A DNA stretch of 64,000 nt. Source: Muribaculaceae bacterium (lineage in GTDB: Bacteria > Bacteroidota > Bacteroidia > Bacteroidales > Muribaculaceae). The notes under the pieces are model-generated. The model was not told the origin of the DNA, searched no databases, and worked only from the letters and a program-made list of their open reading frames with translations. Position 1 is the stretch's first letter. Each line of letters starts with the position of its first letter. Location: assembly GCA_017548365.1 (NCBI GenBank), contig JAFZAC010000040.1, forward strand, positions 1 to 64,000. The letters run 5' to 3'. Position numbers and translations under genes: made by a program. Shown here in pieces: positions 5,918 through 15,480 of this stretch.

Positions 5918-8773
5918 TTAATAAACGCTTCTATTAATACTCAGAATTTTAGGCTCTTTTTCGGAAGCAGCTTTATAGGTTGTCGCCGACTTGCGGAAGA
6001 GCTCGTTGGCCTTAGTAGCGCTCTTCTTCACCGTTTCGCCATTTAGGTAGAAATGTCCAAGCATGTATTGCGCCTTGGGGTCGCCTTGGTCGGCTGCCTT
6101 GGAGTACCAGTCAAAGGCTTTTTTGAGGTCGCGCTCAACACCTAATTCGTAGACGTAGCACTCGGCAAGCCTGATTTGCGCCTCAGCATTGCCAAGCTCG
6201 GCAGCCTTACGGTACCATTCAATTGCTTTTTCTTGGTCTGCCTCAAGGCCATAGTATCCATTTTCGTATGTGCTGGCAAGCTCAAGTTGTGCCTTGGTGT
6301 GTCCTTGTTTGGCAGCTTTTTCAATCCATTTGAGTCCCTCCTGGGTGTTGTCGTGATATAAATAATATTCACCCATTTCATATTGACTGTCGGGATCACC
6401 GCTGTTGGCTTTCTCAAGACAAGAATTATCTAGGTCATCTTCATCTTTTGATCCCACTACGCGATCGTCATGTATTATATCTTCAACAGTTTTAATAACC
6501 TCTTTCACTTCTTTATCAGCAACTACATTTAATTCAGTAACCTTGATTGGTTCTTCTTCCGTATCCTCTTGAAAAACGGGAGCATATAAATAAATATACA
6601 TAGATTTAGCAAACCATTCGGCAGCCTTCATGTAGTCTTGCTTCACACCCTTGCCTTGGTAGTAGCACTGTGCCAGGTTGTATTGTGCAACAAGGTTGTA
6701 GCTGTCGGCAGCCTCCTTAAACCATTGAGCGGCTTTTGTGGCGTTGCGAGGGAGTCCATTGCCCTTGAGGTAACACTCGCCAATGTAGTTTTGTGAATAG
6801 GAATCATCGGCTTCGGCGGCCTTCATATACCATTGAAGAGCCGTCTTGTGATTCTTGCTGACCCCTGTGCCATTTTCGTAGCAGTCACCCAGCTCGCGCA
6901 TGGCATCGCTGTCGCCTTGATCAGCAGCCTTGCGCCACCATTGCATGCTCTTGTCATAATCATCTTCTTCGTAGAAGTAGTAACTTCCCAATTTAGATTG
7001 CGCATATCCATTGCCTGCCTCAGCCGCTTTTATGAGCCATGGAACTCTTTCGTTATCAATTTGATCGTTGATGATATCATTATAGAAAAGACGATAGATA
7101 CTATAGTACAAATCGCCCATTGTTGATTTGTCGTCTTCGGTAAACTCGCGGTATAGCTCAAGTGCCTTAGCGTCGTCGCGTGGCACATCGCTGCCAATGG
7201 CGTAGAGACCTGCTAAGGTCAAGAGGGCATCGTCGCTTCCCATGTCGGCGGCATCGTTGAGCAAGGTCAGGTATTCTTTTTGGGGATAGATGTCCTCGGC
7301 AATTTTGCAGAGCAACCCGCTGTCGTCAAGATAGTAATCTTCCTCATCAATATCATTAGCTTCCCTGTACCACTTGGCAGAGTTGTCATAGTCTTTGCAC
7401 ATGGCGTAGATGTATGGAAGCTTTTCTAGGGCATCTTCGTCCTGGCTAGCCGCCATGGAATAATAGTAGGCAGCTTTCTCAAAGTCTTGATCTACTCCCA
7501 GGCCTTTTTCATAAAATTCCCCCAGGCTATAAATAGAAGCCATATTGTAGAGTTCGGCGCCCTTGCTGTACCATTTAAAAGCTTGATTGAAATCTTGAGT
7601 TACTCCCTCGCCATTGGCATAGCAATAAGCCAAGTTTGTCATTGCATCATCCTCGCCTTGCTCGGCAGCTTTGCTGAACCAATATACAGCTTGCTCTTCA
7701 TCTTGTTCTACTACTAAGCCATAGTGATAAAAAAGCCCTATAGCATATTGAGCTCTAGCATCTCCTAGGTTGGCTGCTTTGCTGAATAATTCATAAGATT
7801 TATCGTTATTTACCGTTACTCCATACCCGGAGAGATAGCAATTTGCCAGATTTCTTGTAGCTACTGCATTACCTTGTTGTGAGGCTTTTTCATACCATTG
7901 TACCGCCTGTTCATAATCATCATTGTTAAAACAAATGTTTCCCATGTCTTTTTGCGCCTCGGCATGCCCCAAGTTAGCTGCTTTTTCGAGCCATGGAGTG
8001 GGGTCATAGCACATGGTCCTTGTCACATATGAGTTTGAATAATGATTGTTGTAAGCGTCATAATAAACATCGGCAATAGTCACGTCGTTGTATGGAAGAT
8101 TCTGTTTTTTCAAGCATTCTTGGAACATTTTGAGCGCTTTCTTGTCGTCTTGTTTAACTTTATGGCCAAAGACATAGGCGCAAGCCATGGTAGCAAGAGC
8201 CTCGGGGTTACCTTTCTTAGCTGCTTCTTGATAAAGGCTCATGTAATTGTCTTCGCCATTCAGAACAGTGTAAAACGCTTCATCATTGAGCATATCGGCA
8301 ATACTGGGATTCCCATCAGGATAACTCTTTTTATACCACATTAAAGCTTTGTTGTAGTCTTTTTGCTTGATATACATAGATGATAAGGCGCTTTGAGCAT
8401 ATTTGTTGTTTTGCTCAGCAGACTTAAGATACCAGTTCATGGCCTGCTTGTCGTCTTTTTTGACACCATAGCCAAAGCGATAACAATGGCCCAAATAGCA
8501 TTGTGCCTCGTCGTTGCCCTGTTCGGCAGCTTTACTGAACCACTTAAAAGCTTGATCATGATCTTCTTCCAGGTCGTAGCCGTAGTAATATCTTTTCCCT
8601 ATTAAGAATTGTGCATCGGCATCACCTTGCTCTGCCTCTTGTAGCAGTTCAGTTATAGAGAAAAACTCATCACTAGGTCTAAGATCTTGTGCTTGTGATT
8701 GTGCCAAAGCTGCAAAATCACATACAAACATCGCTATTGCGATGAGTAAAAGGGGTTTAAGAAATCGTTTCAT
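5918..8773 (-). CDS. Secreted Sel1-like repeat protein, 951 residues
   Basis: Begins with a signal peptide (about residues 1-25, ending ALAQ). The rest is about twenty Sel1-type helical repeats of about 36 residues, recognisable from the pattern A-x-WY-x-KAA-x-x-G-x-x-x-AQ-x-x-LG-x-CY-x-x-G-x-GV. A more divergent linker near residues 735-780 lacks the pattern. Sel1 arrays form solenoids that act as protein interaction scaffolds, often in the envelope. No enzymatic domain is present. The gene is monocistronic: a terminator region follows it and a promoter candidate precedes it. Its partner is unknown. Confidence 0.9.
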   Translation of the reverse strand: MKRFLKPLLLIAIAMFVCDFAALAQSQAQDLRPSDEFFSITELLQEAEQGDADAQFLIGKRYYYGYDLEEDHDQAFKWFSKAAEQGNDEAQCYLGHCYRFGYGVKKDDKQAMNWYLKSAEQNNKYAQSALSSMYIKQKDYNKALMWYKKSYPDGNPSIADMLNDEAFYTVLNGEDNYMSLYQEAAKKGNPEALATMACAYVFGHKVKQDDKKALKMFQECLKKQNLPYNDVTIADVYYDAYNNHYSNSYVTRTMCYDPTPWLEKAANLGHAEAQKDMGNICFNNDDYEQAVQWYEKASQQGNAVATRNLANCYLSGYGVTVNNDKSYELFSKAANLGDARAQYAIGLFYHYGLVVEQDEEQAVYWFSKAAEQGEDDAMTNLAYCYANGEGVTQDFNQAFKWYSKGAELYNMASIYSLGEFYEKGLGVDQDFEKAAYYYSMAASQDEDALEKLPYIYAMCKDYDNSAKWYREANDIDEEDYYLDDSGLLCKIAEDIYPQKEYLTLLNDAADMGSDDALLTLAGLYAIGSDVPRDDAKALELYREFTEDDKSTMGDLYYSIYRLFYNDIINDQIDNERVPWLIKAAEAGNGYAQSKLGSYYFYEEDDYDKSMQWWRKAADQGDSDAMRELGDCYENGTGVSKNHKTALQWYMKAAEADDSYSQNYIGECYLKGNGLPRNATKAAQWFKEAADSYNLVAQYNLAQCYYQGKGVKQDYMKAAEWFAKSMYIYLYAPVFQEDTEEEPIKVTELNVVADKEVKEVIKTVEDIIHDDRVVGSKDEDDLDNSCLEKANSGDPDSQYEMGEYYLYHDNTQEGLKWIEKAAKQGHTKAQLELASTYENGYYGLEADQEKAIEWYRKAAELGNAEAQIRLAECYVYELGVERDLKKAFDWYSKAADQGDPKAQYMLGHFYLNGETVKKSATKANELFRKSATTYKAASEKEPKILSINRSVY

Positions 8774-8816
8774 AATAAATGAAGTTTACTGGATGGCAAA
8801 ATTGATTATTTTGATA

Positions 8817-8848
8817 CAAAATTAAACATTTAATATATAAAACACAAG
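8817..8848 (-). promoter_or_regulatory. Promoter candidate for the Sel1-repeat gene
   Basis: Read on the minus strand, CTTG (8845-8848), 20 bases and TAATTTTG (8817-8824). The -7 element is exact and the -33 element has one mismatch. The start codon is 44 bases further on. Confidence 0.5.
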
Positions 8849-9177
8849 ACAAATGATTTGTTTGTGCGCGCGTTTTATGCTGTTGAATATTTCATGTAGG
8901 CCACTTGCAATATTGGGGGCATGAGGGCCGTCATGATGATTATATGACAAATTTATAGTCGTGGTGTGCTGTTATCCAAATTTTCAGTGTCATACATGAT
9001 GACTTGCAAGCATTATCTTGTGAAATGGTGTGTTTTGATGATTTCCTGTTTTTCTAAAAAAAACTAAAGGTGAAATTCTACATCTATGTTAATAGATGGC
9101 GGTAGGTGAATAAGACTCAAGAAAGGAAAAATCGTTAAAAATTTACACATTATTATAGTAAATGTGATTTTTTTGCC

Positions 9178-9185
9178 TAATTTTG
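9178..9185 (+). promoter_or_regulatory. -7 element upstream of topA
   Basis: TAATTTTG is an exact TAnnTTTG match about 95 bases before the topA ATG. No good -33 TTTG is found at the usual spacing. Confidence 0.4.
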
Positions 9186-9279
9186 CACCCGATTTTGAAA
9201 GTAAATATCGTTGATGTTGCCAGTGAATGGCATGCAACTAGTTGATTATTAAGCTAAAAGCAGATAAAATATTTAAACT

Positions 9280-11634
9280 ATGGCAGAAAATCTGGTAATC
9301 GTGGAGTCTCCTGCAAAGGCGAAGACAATACAAAAGTTTTTAGGCAAAGACTATAAAGTGATGTCGAGCTACGGCCACATTCGCGACTTGGAGAAGAAGG
9401 ACTTCAGCATAGACGTGAACAACGATTTTGAACCAGTCTATGTGATACCCGAAGACAAGGAGAGTCTTGTCGCCGAACTCAAGAAGGCAGCCCAGAGCGC
9501 TCAAACCGTGTGGCTCGCAAGTGATGAGGACCGTGAGGGAGAAGCTATCGCTTGGCACTTGAGCGAAGTATTGGGACTGAAGAAAGAGAACACCAAACGC
9601 ATTGTTTTCCACGAGATTACCAAACCAGCCATACTTGCTGCAATCGAGAATCCTCGCGACATCGACGAGAACCTTGTTGACGCTCAGCAGGCACGACGCG
9701 TGCTCGACCGCATTGTGGGTTTTGAACTCTCGCCTGTGTTATGGAAGAAAATCAAGCCCGCCCTTAGTGCCGGACGTGTGCAGAGTGTTGCCGTGCGACT
9801 TCTTGCCGAGCGTGAGCAAGAAATCAGAGACTTCAAGAGCGAGCAATACTATCGCGTGGGAAGTGAGATGCTCACCATCGACGAGAACACAGTTCCATGC
9901 GAGCTTAACAAGCGCTACAGCAACCGCGATGAGGCTGTGAAGCTGCTGGAGCACTGCAAGGACGCCACTTTTACAGTTGCCGATATCCAGGTAAAGCCAG
10001 TAAAGAAATGTCCAGCTCCTCCTTTCACTACCTCCACTCTGCAGCAGGAGGCTTCACGCAAGCTCGGCTTCTCGGTAGCTCAAACCATGAGAGTTGCGCA
10101 GTCGCTCTATGAGAGCGGACATATCACCTACATGCGTACCGACTCGGTGAACCTGTCGAGCCTTGCCATAGGCACAATCAGCCACGAAATCAAAGAGACT
10201 CTTGGCGAGGATTATCTCAAGGTGCGCAAGTACCACACATCCTCTAAGGGTGCGCAAGAGGCTCACGAGGCAATTCGCCCCACATTCATCAGCAATCACG
10301 AGATTACAGGCACTGCACAGGAGAAAAAGCTCTACAACCTCATTTGGAAGCGCACTATTGCTTCGCAGATGGCCGATGCACAGCTCGAAAAGACTCAGGT
10401 GGACATCAAAATTGGCGGACGTAGCGAAATGCTGATTGCCAACGGTGAGGTAGTGAAGTTTGACGGATTCCTCAAGGTGTATTTCGAAACCGAGGATGAG
10501 GATGCCAATAACAACATCGCAATGGGAGAGTTCCACATGCTGCCACCTCTCAAGGTTGGTGACAATCTCTCGCTCAAGGAGATGACTGCCACTCAGCGAT
10601 TCACCCAACAACCCAACCGCTATAGCGAGGCAATGCTCGTGAAGCGTCTTGAGGAGCTTGGTATAGGACGCCCATCGACCTATGCTCCCACAATCTCCAC
10701 CATTCAGGCGCGTGATTATGTAGTCAAGGGTGAGAGCAAGGGTGTGAAGCGCAGCTTTGAGCAAATCACTCTCAAGGGCAGCAAGATCAGCTCCAAGAGC
10801 AAGAGCGAGCTCGTGGGCAATGAGAAGGGAAAACTTATTCCCACCGACGTGGGCATGGTAGTCAACGACTTCCTCACTAAGTACTTCCCACAGATTCTCG
10901 ATTATAACTTCACCGCCAAGGTGGAGAACGAGTTTGACGACATTGCCGAAGGCAAGCGCAAATGGAACGAGGAGATAAAGGACTTCTACATTGGTTTCCA
11001 CAAGAACATCGAGGAAGTGTCATCGCTGCGTCTTGAGCACAAAGTGGGAGAGCGCATTCTTGGTAACGACCCTGCTACAGGCAAGCCCGTATCGGTGAAG
11101 ATTGGCCGTTTCGGTCCTCTTGTACAGTTGGGCAGCACCGACGATGTCGACAAACCACGATTTGCTTCACTGCAAAAGGACCAGAGCGTGGCAACCATCA
11201 CCCTCGAGGAGGCTATCAAGCTCTTTGACATGCCACGTCGTCTTGGTGAATTTGAGGGAGAAGAGGTTCAGGTTGCTATAGGACGATTTGGTCCTTACAT
11301 CAAGCATGACGGTAAGTTTGTCTCGATTCCTAACGATGTTTCGCCTTACAGCATCACTCTTGAAGAGGCTTCTCAACTCATTGTCGACAAGCGCGCCAGT
11401 GAGGCAAAGAAGGTGATCAAGACCTTTGACGAGGAACCCGACATGCAAGTGCTGAACGGACGTTTTGGCGCCTACATCAGCTACAAGAAGCAGAACTATA
11501 AGATTCCCAGGAAGATGGATGCCGAGGAACTGACTCTTGAGGAATGTCGTGCGATTGTTGCCGACGAGGCAAACGCAAGCAAGGGTGGCCGCAAGCGTGT
11601 CGCCACTCGTCGCAAGGCAACTGCCAAGAAATAA
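9280..11634 (+). CDS. topA: DNA topoisomerase I (type IA)
   Basis: Relaxes negative supercoils by single-strand passage. The Toprim domain starts at once with VIVESPAKAKT (catalytic Glu 9) and carries DEDREGE near residue 82. The active-site Tyr is residue 284 in ITYMRTDS. After about residue 590 come three Topo_C repeats, each with a GRFGP or GRFGA motif, and then a Lys/Arg tail (RKRVATRRK). No Cys4 zinc fingers are present; the Topo_C repeats take that place, as in many Bacteroidota. At 784 residues the length is typical. It stands alone between a long leader and a strong terminator. Confidence 0.97.
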   Translation: MAENLVIVESPAKAKTIQKFLGKDYKVMSSYGHIRDLEKKDFSIDVNNDFEPVYVIPEDKESLVAELKKAAQSAQTVWLASDEDREGEAIAWHLSEVLGLKKENTKRIVFHEITKPAILAAIENPRDIDENLVDAQQARRVLDRIVGFELSPVLWKKIKPALSAGRVQSVAVRLLAEREQEIRDFKSEQYYRVGSEMLTIDENTVPCELNKRYSNRDEAVKLLEHCKDATFTVADIQVKPVKKCPAPPFTTSTLQQEASRKLGFSVAQTMRVAQSLYESGHITYMRTDSVNLSSLAIGTISHEIKETLGEDYLKVRKYHTSSKGAQEAHEAIRPTFISNHEITGTAQEKKLYNLIWKRTIASQMADAQLEKTQVDIKIGGRSEMLIANGEVVKFDGFLKVYFETEDEDANNNIAMGEFHMLPPLKVGDNLSLKEMTATQRFTQQPNRYSEAMLVKRLEELGIGRPSTYAPTISTIQARDYVVKGESKGVKRSFEQITLKGSKISSKSKSELVGNEKGKLIPTDVGMVVNDFLTKYFPQILDYNFTAKVENEFDDIAEGKRKWNEEIKDFYIGFHKNIEEVSSLRLEHKVGERILGNDPATGKPVSVKIGRFGPLVQLGSTDDVDKPRFASLQKDQSVATITLEEAIKLFDMPRRLGEFEGEEVQVAIGRFGPYIKHDGKFVSIPNDVSPYSITLEEASQLIVDKRASEAKKVIKTFDEEPDMQVLNGRFGAYISYKKQNYKIPRKMDAEELTLEECRAIVADEANASKGGRKRVATRRKATAKK

Positions 11635-11635
11635 A

Positions 11636-11663
11636 GAGTAAATGAGTTATTTGAGTTAAAGAG
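11636..11663 (+). repeat. GAGTTAAA-type 8-9-base array after topA
   Basis: GAGT words start at 11636, 11644, 11653 and 11661, beginning right after the topA stop codon. It belongs to the same class of short-period arrays seen elsewhere in the window. Confidence 0.55.
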
Positions 11664-11682
11664 CTTATATTCTTAACTCTAG

Positions 11683-11728
11683 AGTGTTCCATTGATTGTG
11701 TAACAGCAATCGGTGGAACACTTTTTTT
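11683..11728 (+). terminator. Rho-independent terminator of topA
   Basis: AGTGTTCCA at 11683-11691 pairs with TGGAACACT at 11714-11722, an inner stem forms from ATTGATTG and CAATCGGT, and seven T follow. Confidence 0.85.
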
Positions 11729-11929
11729 GTGCGACTTTATTATTAAAAATGGGACAACAAAAAGATGAAAAAACGAGGCGAAAAAAGGAGTGTTTGCGAC
11801 AAGAAATTGTTTACAACCGCAAATATTTTGGTGAATTTTGATAATTGATTGAATGTTAGTGGTTTAAAAAGTTTTTCACAAGGTTGTTAATAACTTTTTT
11901 GTAAATAAATGAAAATTTTTCTGTTTGTA

Positions 11930-11962
11930 TTTGTAAATTTCGGTTTTTATTTTGTAATTTTA
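11930..11962 (+). promoter_or_regulatory. Weak promoter candidate for the dcw cluster
   Basis: TTTG at 11930-11933, 21 bases, then TAATTTTA at 11955-11962, which differs from TAnnTTTG only in the last base. It lies 57 bases before the rsmH start. Confidence 0.4.
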
Positions 11963-12019
11963 CACCCCAATAGCGAAATGCCAAAATTCTGAACATTTGA
12001 GTTCAACAAAAAGAGAGAA

Positions 12020-12943
12020 ATGGAAGTGCCTTCTTACCACATACCAGCATTACTCGAAGAGAGCATTAATGGCTTGAATATCAAGCCTGATGGTGTGTAT
12101 GTGGATGTAACCTTCGGTGGTGGCGGCCATAGCCGTGCCATCATGGAAAAATTAGGGCCTGAAGGCAATCTGTTAGGCTTTGACCAAGACATGGATGCAT
12201 GGGCTAACAGATTGGATGATAGTCGATTTACATTTGTACACGGAAATTTCTCATTTCTAAAGAATTTTGTCTATTACTATGGATTTGAGAAGGTTGATGG
12301 CATAATAGCCGACCTAGGGGTTTCGTTCCACCACTTTGACGATGAGAAACGCGGTTTCTCGTTCAGGTTTGACAGCGAGCTCGACATGCGCATGAACCAA
12401 TCATCAAGATTGGATGCCCGCACTGTGATAGCAACCTACAGCGAGGAAGAATTGTCGACAATGTTTTACCTCTTTGGTGAGTTGAAGCAGTCGCGTCGCA
12501 TGGCAAGCGCAATTGTCAAGGCACGCACCTCACGTGATATTGTCACTACCGGTGAACTAGTCGAGGTGGTTAAGCCTTACATACGCAAGTCGCAGGAGAA
12601 GAAAGAGCTTGCTCAAGTGTTCCAAGCGCTGCGCATAGAGGTGAACCATGAGATTGACGTGCTCAAGCGCATGCTACAGCAGTCGCTAGAGGTTTTGAAA
12701 CCAGGAGGAAGACTTGTGGTGATAACTTATCACTCACTAGAAGACAGACTGGTGAAGAATTTCATGCGTTCGGGTAATGTAGAAGGCAAAATCGAGAAAG
12801 ATTTCTTTGGAAGAATCGAAACACCTTGGAAACTTGTGAATAACAAGGTTATTGTGGCAAGCGATGAAGAGCAGAATGCAAATCCTCGTTCTCGCAGCGC
12901 AAAGTTACGCATAGCCGAGCTATTGCAACCAACCGAGAAATGA
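12020..12943 (+). CDS. rsmH: 16S rRNA (cytosine-1402-N4)-methyltransferase
   Basis: Methylates N4 of C1402 in the ribosomal P site. The SAM-binding motif is DVTFGGGGHSRAI near residue 30, followed by family motifs ADLGVSF near residue 98, FRIEVN-like LRIEVNHE near 207 and TYHSLEDR near 242. The 307-residue length is normal. It is the first gene of the dcw run; the next start lies 24 bases away. Confidence 0.97.
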   Translation: MEVPSYHIPALLEESINGLNIKPDGVYVDVTFGGGGHSRAIMEKLGPEGNLLGFDQDMDAWANRLDDSRFTFVHGNFSFLKNFVYYYGFEKVDGIIADLGVSFHHFDDEKRGFSFRFDSELDMRMNQSSRLDARTVIATYSEEELSTMFYLFGELKQSRRMASAIVKARTSRDIVTTGELVEVVKPYIRKSQEKKELAQVFQALRIEVNHEIDVLKRMLQQSLEVLKPGGRLVVITYHSLEDRLVKNFMRSGNVEGKIEKDFFGRIETPWKLVNNKVIVASDEEQNANPRSRSAKLRIAELLQPTEK

Positions 12944-12967
12944 ATGTAATTACTAACAACACAAAAA

Positions 12968-13357
12968 ATGGCAGCAAAGAGAAAGAGAAAAAAAGACAAT
13001 AAAGAAAACGATAACCAGGGATTTACTCTCAATCCCGTGGTATTGTTGCAGCGCACGCTTCAGGGACGAATGTTCCTCACGCTTGAGTTTTTCAAGCGCA
13101 ACTGGCTATATGTGATTGCTGTGACAGTGATGATGCTCATGTACATCAGCAACAAGTATGTTTATCAGAGCGACAAGGCAAAATTGGGAACACTGAAAGT
13201 GATGCTCAACAATGCCAACACCGACTATGTTGCTGCCAGCTCAAACTACAATTCCCGCATTCTCGAGAGTCAGATGAAAAGCTATATCGACTCTATGGGA
13301 ATTGATTTAAATATATCAAAACAGCCACCCTATAAACTATCATCTAAAGAGAAATGA
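12968..13357 (+). CDS. FtsL-like division protein of the Bacteroidota type
   Basis: A 129-residue bitopic protein. It has a very basic cytosolic start (KRKRKKD), one membrane helix at about residues 47-62 and a short periplasmic part with weak heptad character. Size, topology and position between rsmH and ftsI match FtsL, which links FtsQ to FtsW and FtsI in the divisome. Sequence similarity to proteobacterial FtsL is not visible by eye, so the call rests on topology and context. Its stop overlaps the ftsI start by four bases. Confidence 0.8.
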   Translation: MAAKRKRKKDNKENDNQGFTLNPVVLLQRTLQGRMFLTLEFFKRNWLYVIAVTVMMLMYISNKYVYQSDKAKLGTLKVMLNNANTDYVAASSNYNSRILESQMKSYIDSMGIDLNISKQPPYKLSSKEK

Positions 13358-15450
13358 AAAAGTCAAACAAACAACATATATTGTTTCGTTATCTTTTTGT
13401 AATAACAGTTATTCTGGTATTTGCCTCATTTATTGTTTATAACATGGCAAAGACCTCTGTTATTCATGCCAAGCAATGGAATAACAAGGCCGACAGCCTG
13501 CTCACGCGCGAGAGTGTGCTTCACCCTGAGCGTGGACGATTGTTGTCGGACAACGGCAGTGTGCTTGCCGCCAATCTCAACTATTACACAGCACGAATTG
13601 ACTGGCGTGTGGAAGGATTCAAGAGTTCGGAGTTCAAGAAGAACATCGATGCCCTTTGCGACAGTTTGGAAGCATTCATGCCCGAAAAGAAAACGGCCGA
13701 GCAATGGAAAGAGGATTTAATGGCTCAGTTTGAGGCAAAGAAGAGTTCGGCCTATCGTTTATTTACCGGATTGACACATTCACAGTTTGTACGCCTTAAA
13801 TCATTCCCATTTCTCAGTCTGCCAAAAAATCAGAACGGCTTTTATTCCGAACCCACAGTAAAACGAGTAAAACCATTTGGGTCGATGGCCGCTCGAAGCA
13901 TAGGCAGTGTGGGAGATGGCAGTATCACGAGAACGCAGCGTGGCAAATCGGGGCTGGAAATGGCCCTTGATTCACTGCTTTATGGTGTGCCCGGCGTTAA
14001 GCGCCGCATCCAGCTCACTAACAAAATTGTGGACTGGGAGAGCACACCAGCAGTGCCAGGCTATGACATCACTACCACCATCAATGTGCAGATGCAGGAC
14101 ATAGTAGAGAATGAGCTCTACAAGATGTGTGTCGAGACCAATGCTGTGTGGGGTACATGCGTTCTCATGGAAGTGGAGACAGGCGAGATAAAGGCAATAT
14201 CCAACCTGGAATGGAGCGACAAACTACAAGATTATTACGAGGGCCGTAACAATGCCGTGCTTGGCTTTGAGCCAGGATCGGTTATGAAGCCTATCTCGAT
14301 GATGGTAGCACTTGAGGACGGTATCGTAGATGATATCAATGCCACAATACCAACAGGATCTATATGGTATTATGGCGGTCGTGAGATTACCGACCCTCAT
14401 GGTGGCGCCGCCCTCTCACCCCGACAGATTATCGAGATGTCGAGTAACATTGGTATGTCGAAGATTATTACCAAGAAATATGGCAAAAATCCTGGCGGAT
14501 TCCGTGATCGACTTGAGGAACTGGGATTCTTTGAACCATTCCACTCTGGAATTGGTGGAGAGCAAGAGCCATATATTGCAAAGCTTGGAAACACCAATGC
14601 CGACCGTGTAGCACTCACACGCATGGCCTATGGATACACCACTCTTATTCCGCCATTGCACACCCTGGCTATTTACAATGCCATTGCCAACGACGGAAAG
14701 TTTGTGCGTCCACATTTGGTTAAGAAGCTTACACGACCAGGCTCTAACGTTGACTCGATTGTACCCATCACTTATATACGCAAACAAGTGTGCAGTCCCG
14801 AAAATGCCGAGAAACTACGCATCATGATGCATGATGTAGTGTGGGGTTCTCACGGAACAGCGCGCAAGTGGGTTCAGGACGAAAATGTGGAGATTGCAGG
14901 AAAAACAGGTACTGCCTACACCGTGCGTAACGATGGTACCTATGGCGAGGAGAAGCGATTGGCGTTTTGTGGATTCTTCCCTTATAAGGCTCCCAAGTAT
15001 AGTTGCGTTGTGCTGATGCTTCGTGCCAATCGAGGCGCTGCAGCCAGCAGTGGAATGGTACTTCGAAACATCGCCGCAAAGATGTACGCACGAGGATTGC
15101 TCGGAGCTAACAGTAATCTCGATAATTCTTCGTCTCCCAAGCGCGATGTGACAAGTCACACCCAATATGAAAGCAGTCCAATCCTTTATGCCAACATGTC
15201 GCGTAACCGCATCAAGGAGATTAAGAGTTTTGCTGGCGCAGGGCAGGCTAAGGTAATCAACACTCCAGCCAACCGTTCGGCTGGTGTGCCCGATGTGTCG
15301 GGTATGTCGATAAGGGAGGCTGTGTACTGCCTCGAGAAGGTGGGATTGAATGTTCGCTTCAATGGTTGGGGCAGGGTGGTAAAACAGAGTTTGCCAGCTG
15401 GTAGCGCCTTTAACCGAGGTGCGAATATAACACTGACATTGTCAAGCTAA
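13354..15450 (+). CDS. ftsI: Septal peptidoglycan transpeptidase (penicillin-binding protein) with PASTA domain
   Basis: Crosslinks septal peptidoglycan. One N-terminal membrane anchor (about residues 9-30) is followed by the dimerisation domain and the transpeptidase domain. The catalytic motifs are S309-V-M-K312, S363-S-N365 and K517-T-G519. One PASTA domain closes the protein (about residues 645-698, starting VPDVSGMS). The PASTA domain resembles the Spo0VD/PBP layout and is usual in Bacteroidota FtsI. The start overlaps the FtsL-like gene (ATGA). Confidence 0.95.
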   Translation: MKKSNKQHILFRYLFVITVILVFASFIVYNMAKTSVIHAKQWNNKADSLLTRESVLHPERGRLLSDNGSVLAANLNYYTARIDWRVEGFKSSEFKKNIDALCDSLEAFMPEKKTAEQWKEDLMAQFEAKKSSAYRLFTGLTHSQFVRLKSFPFLSLPKNQNGFYSEPTVKRVKPFGSMAARSIGSVGDGSITRTQRGKSGLEMALDSLLYGVPGVKRRIQLTNKIVDWESTPAVPGYDITTTINVQMQDIVENELYKMCVETNAVWGTCVLMEVETGEIKAISNLEWSDKLQDYYEGRNNAVLGFEPGSVMKPISMMVALEDGIVDDINATIPTGSIWYYGGREITDPHGGAALSPRQIIEMSSNIGMSKIITKKYGKNPGGFRDRLEELGFFEPFHSGIGGEQEPYIAKLGNTNADRVALTRMAYGYTTLIPPLHTLAIYNAIANDGKFVRPHLVKKLTRPGSNVDSIVPITYIRKQVCSPENAEKLRIMMHDVVWGSHGTARKWVQDENVEIAGKTGTAYTVRNDGTYGEEKRLAFCGFFPYKAPKYSCVVLMLRANRGAAASSGMVLRNIAAKMYARGLLGANSNLDNSSSPKRDVTSHTQYESSPILYANMSRNRIKEIKSFAGAGQAKVINTPANRSAGVPDVSGMSIREAVYCLEKVGLNVRFNGWGRVVKQSLPAGSAFNRGANITLTLSS

Positions 15451-15480
15451 AAACAAATTATAATAGTATATATTATCAAA

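Larger units (their letters stand above)
8774..9279. other. Divergent intergenic region between the Sel1 gene and topA
   Basis: 506 AT-rich bases with promoter candidates pointing both ways at its ends. I see no gene, tRNA or clear conserved RNA fold in the middle. Confidence 0.6.
11635..12019. other. Intergenic region before the dcw cluster; no mraZ
   Basis: 385 bases holding a short-period array, the topA terminator and an AT-rich leader. In many bacteria mraZ lies directly before rsmH; no frame here encodes it. Confidence 0.7.

Noticed and set aside
8774..9279. Small RNA or tRNA between the Sel1 gene and topA
   Set aside because: No cloverleaf or stable conserved fold was found by eye in this AT-rich stretch.
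11635..12019. A hidden mraZ gene before rsmH
   Set aside because: No frame in this gap shows MraZ character; most of it is terminator and AT-rich leader.
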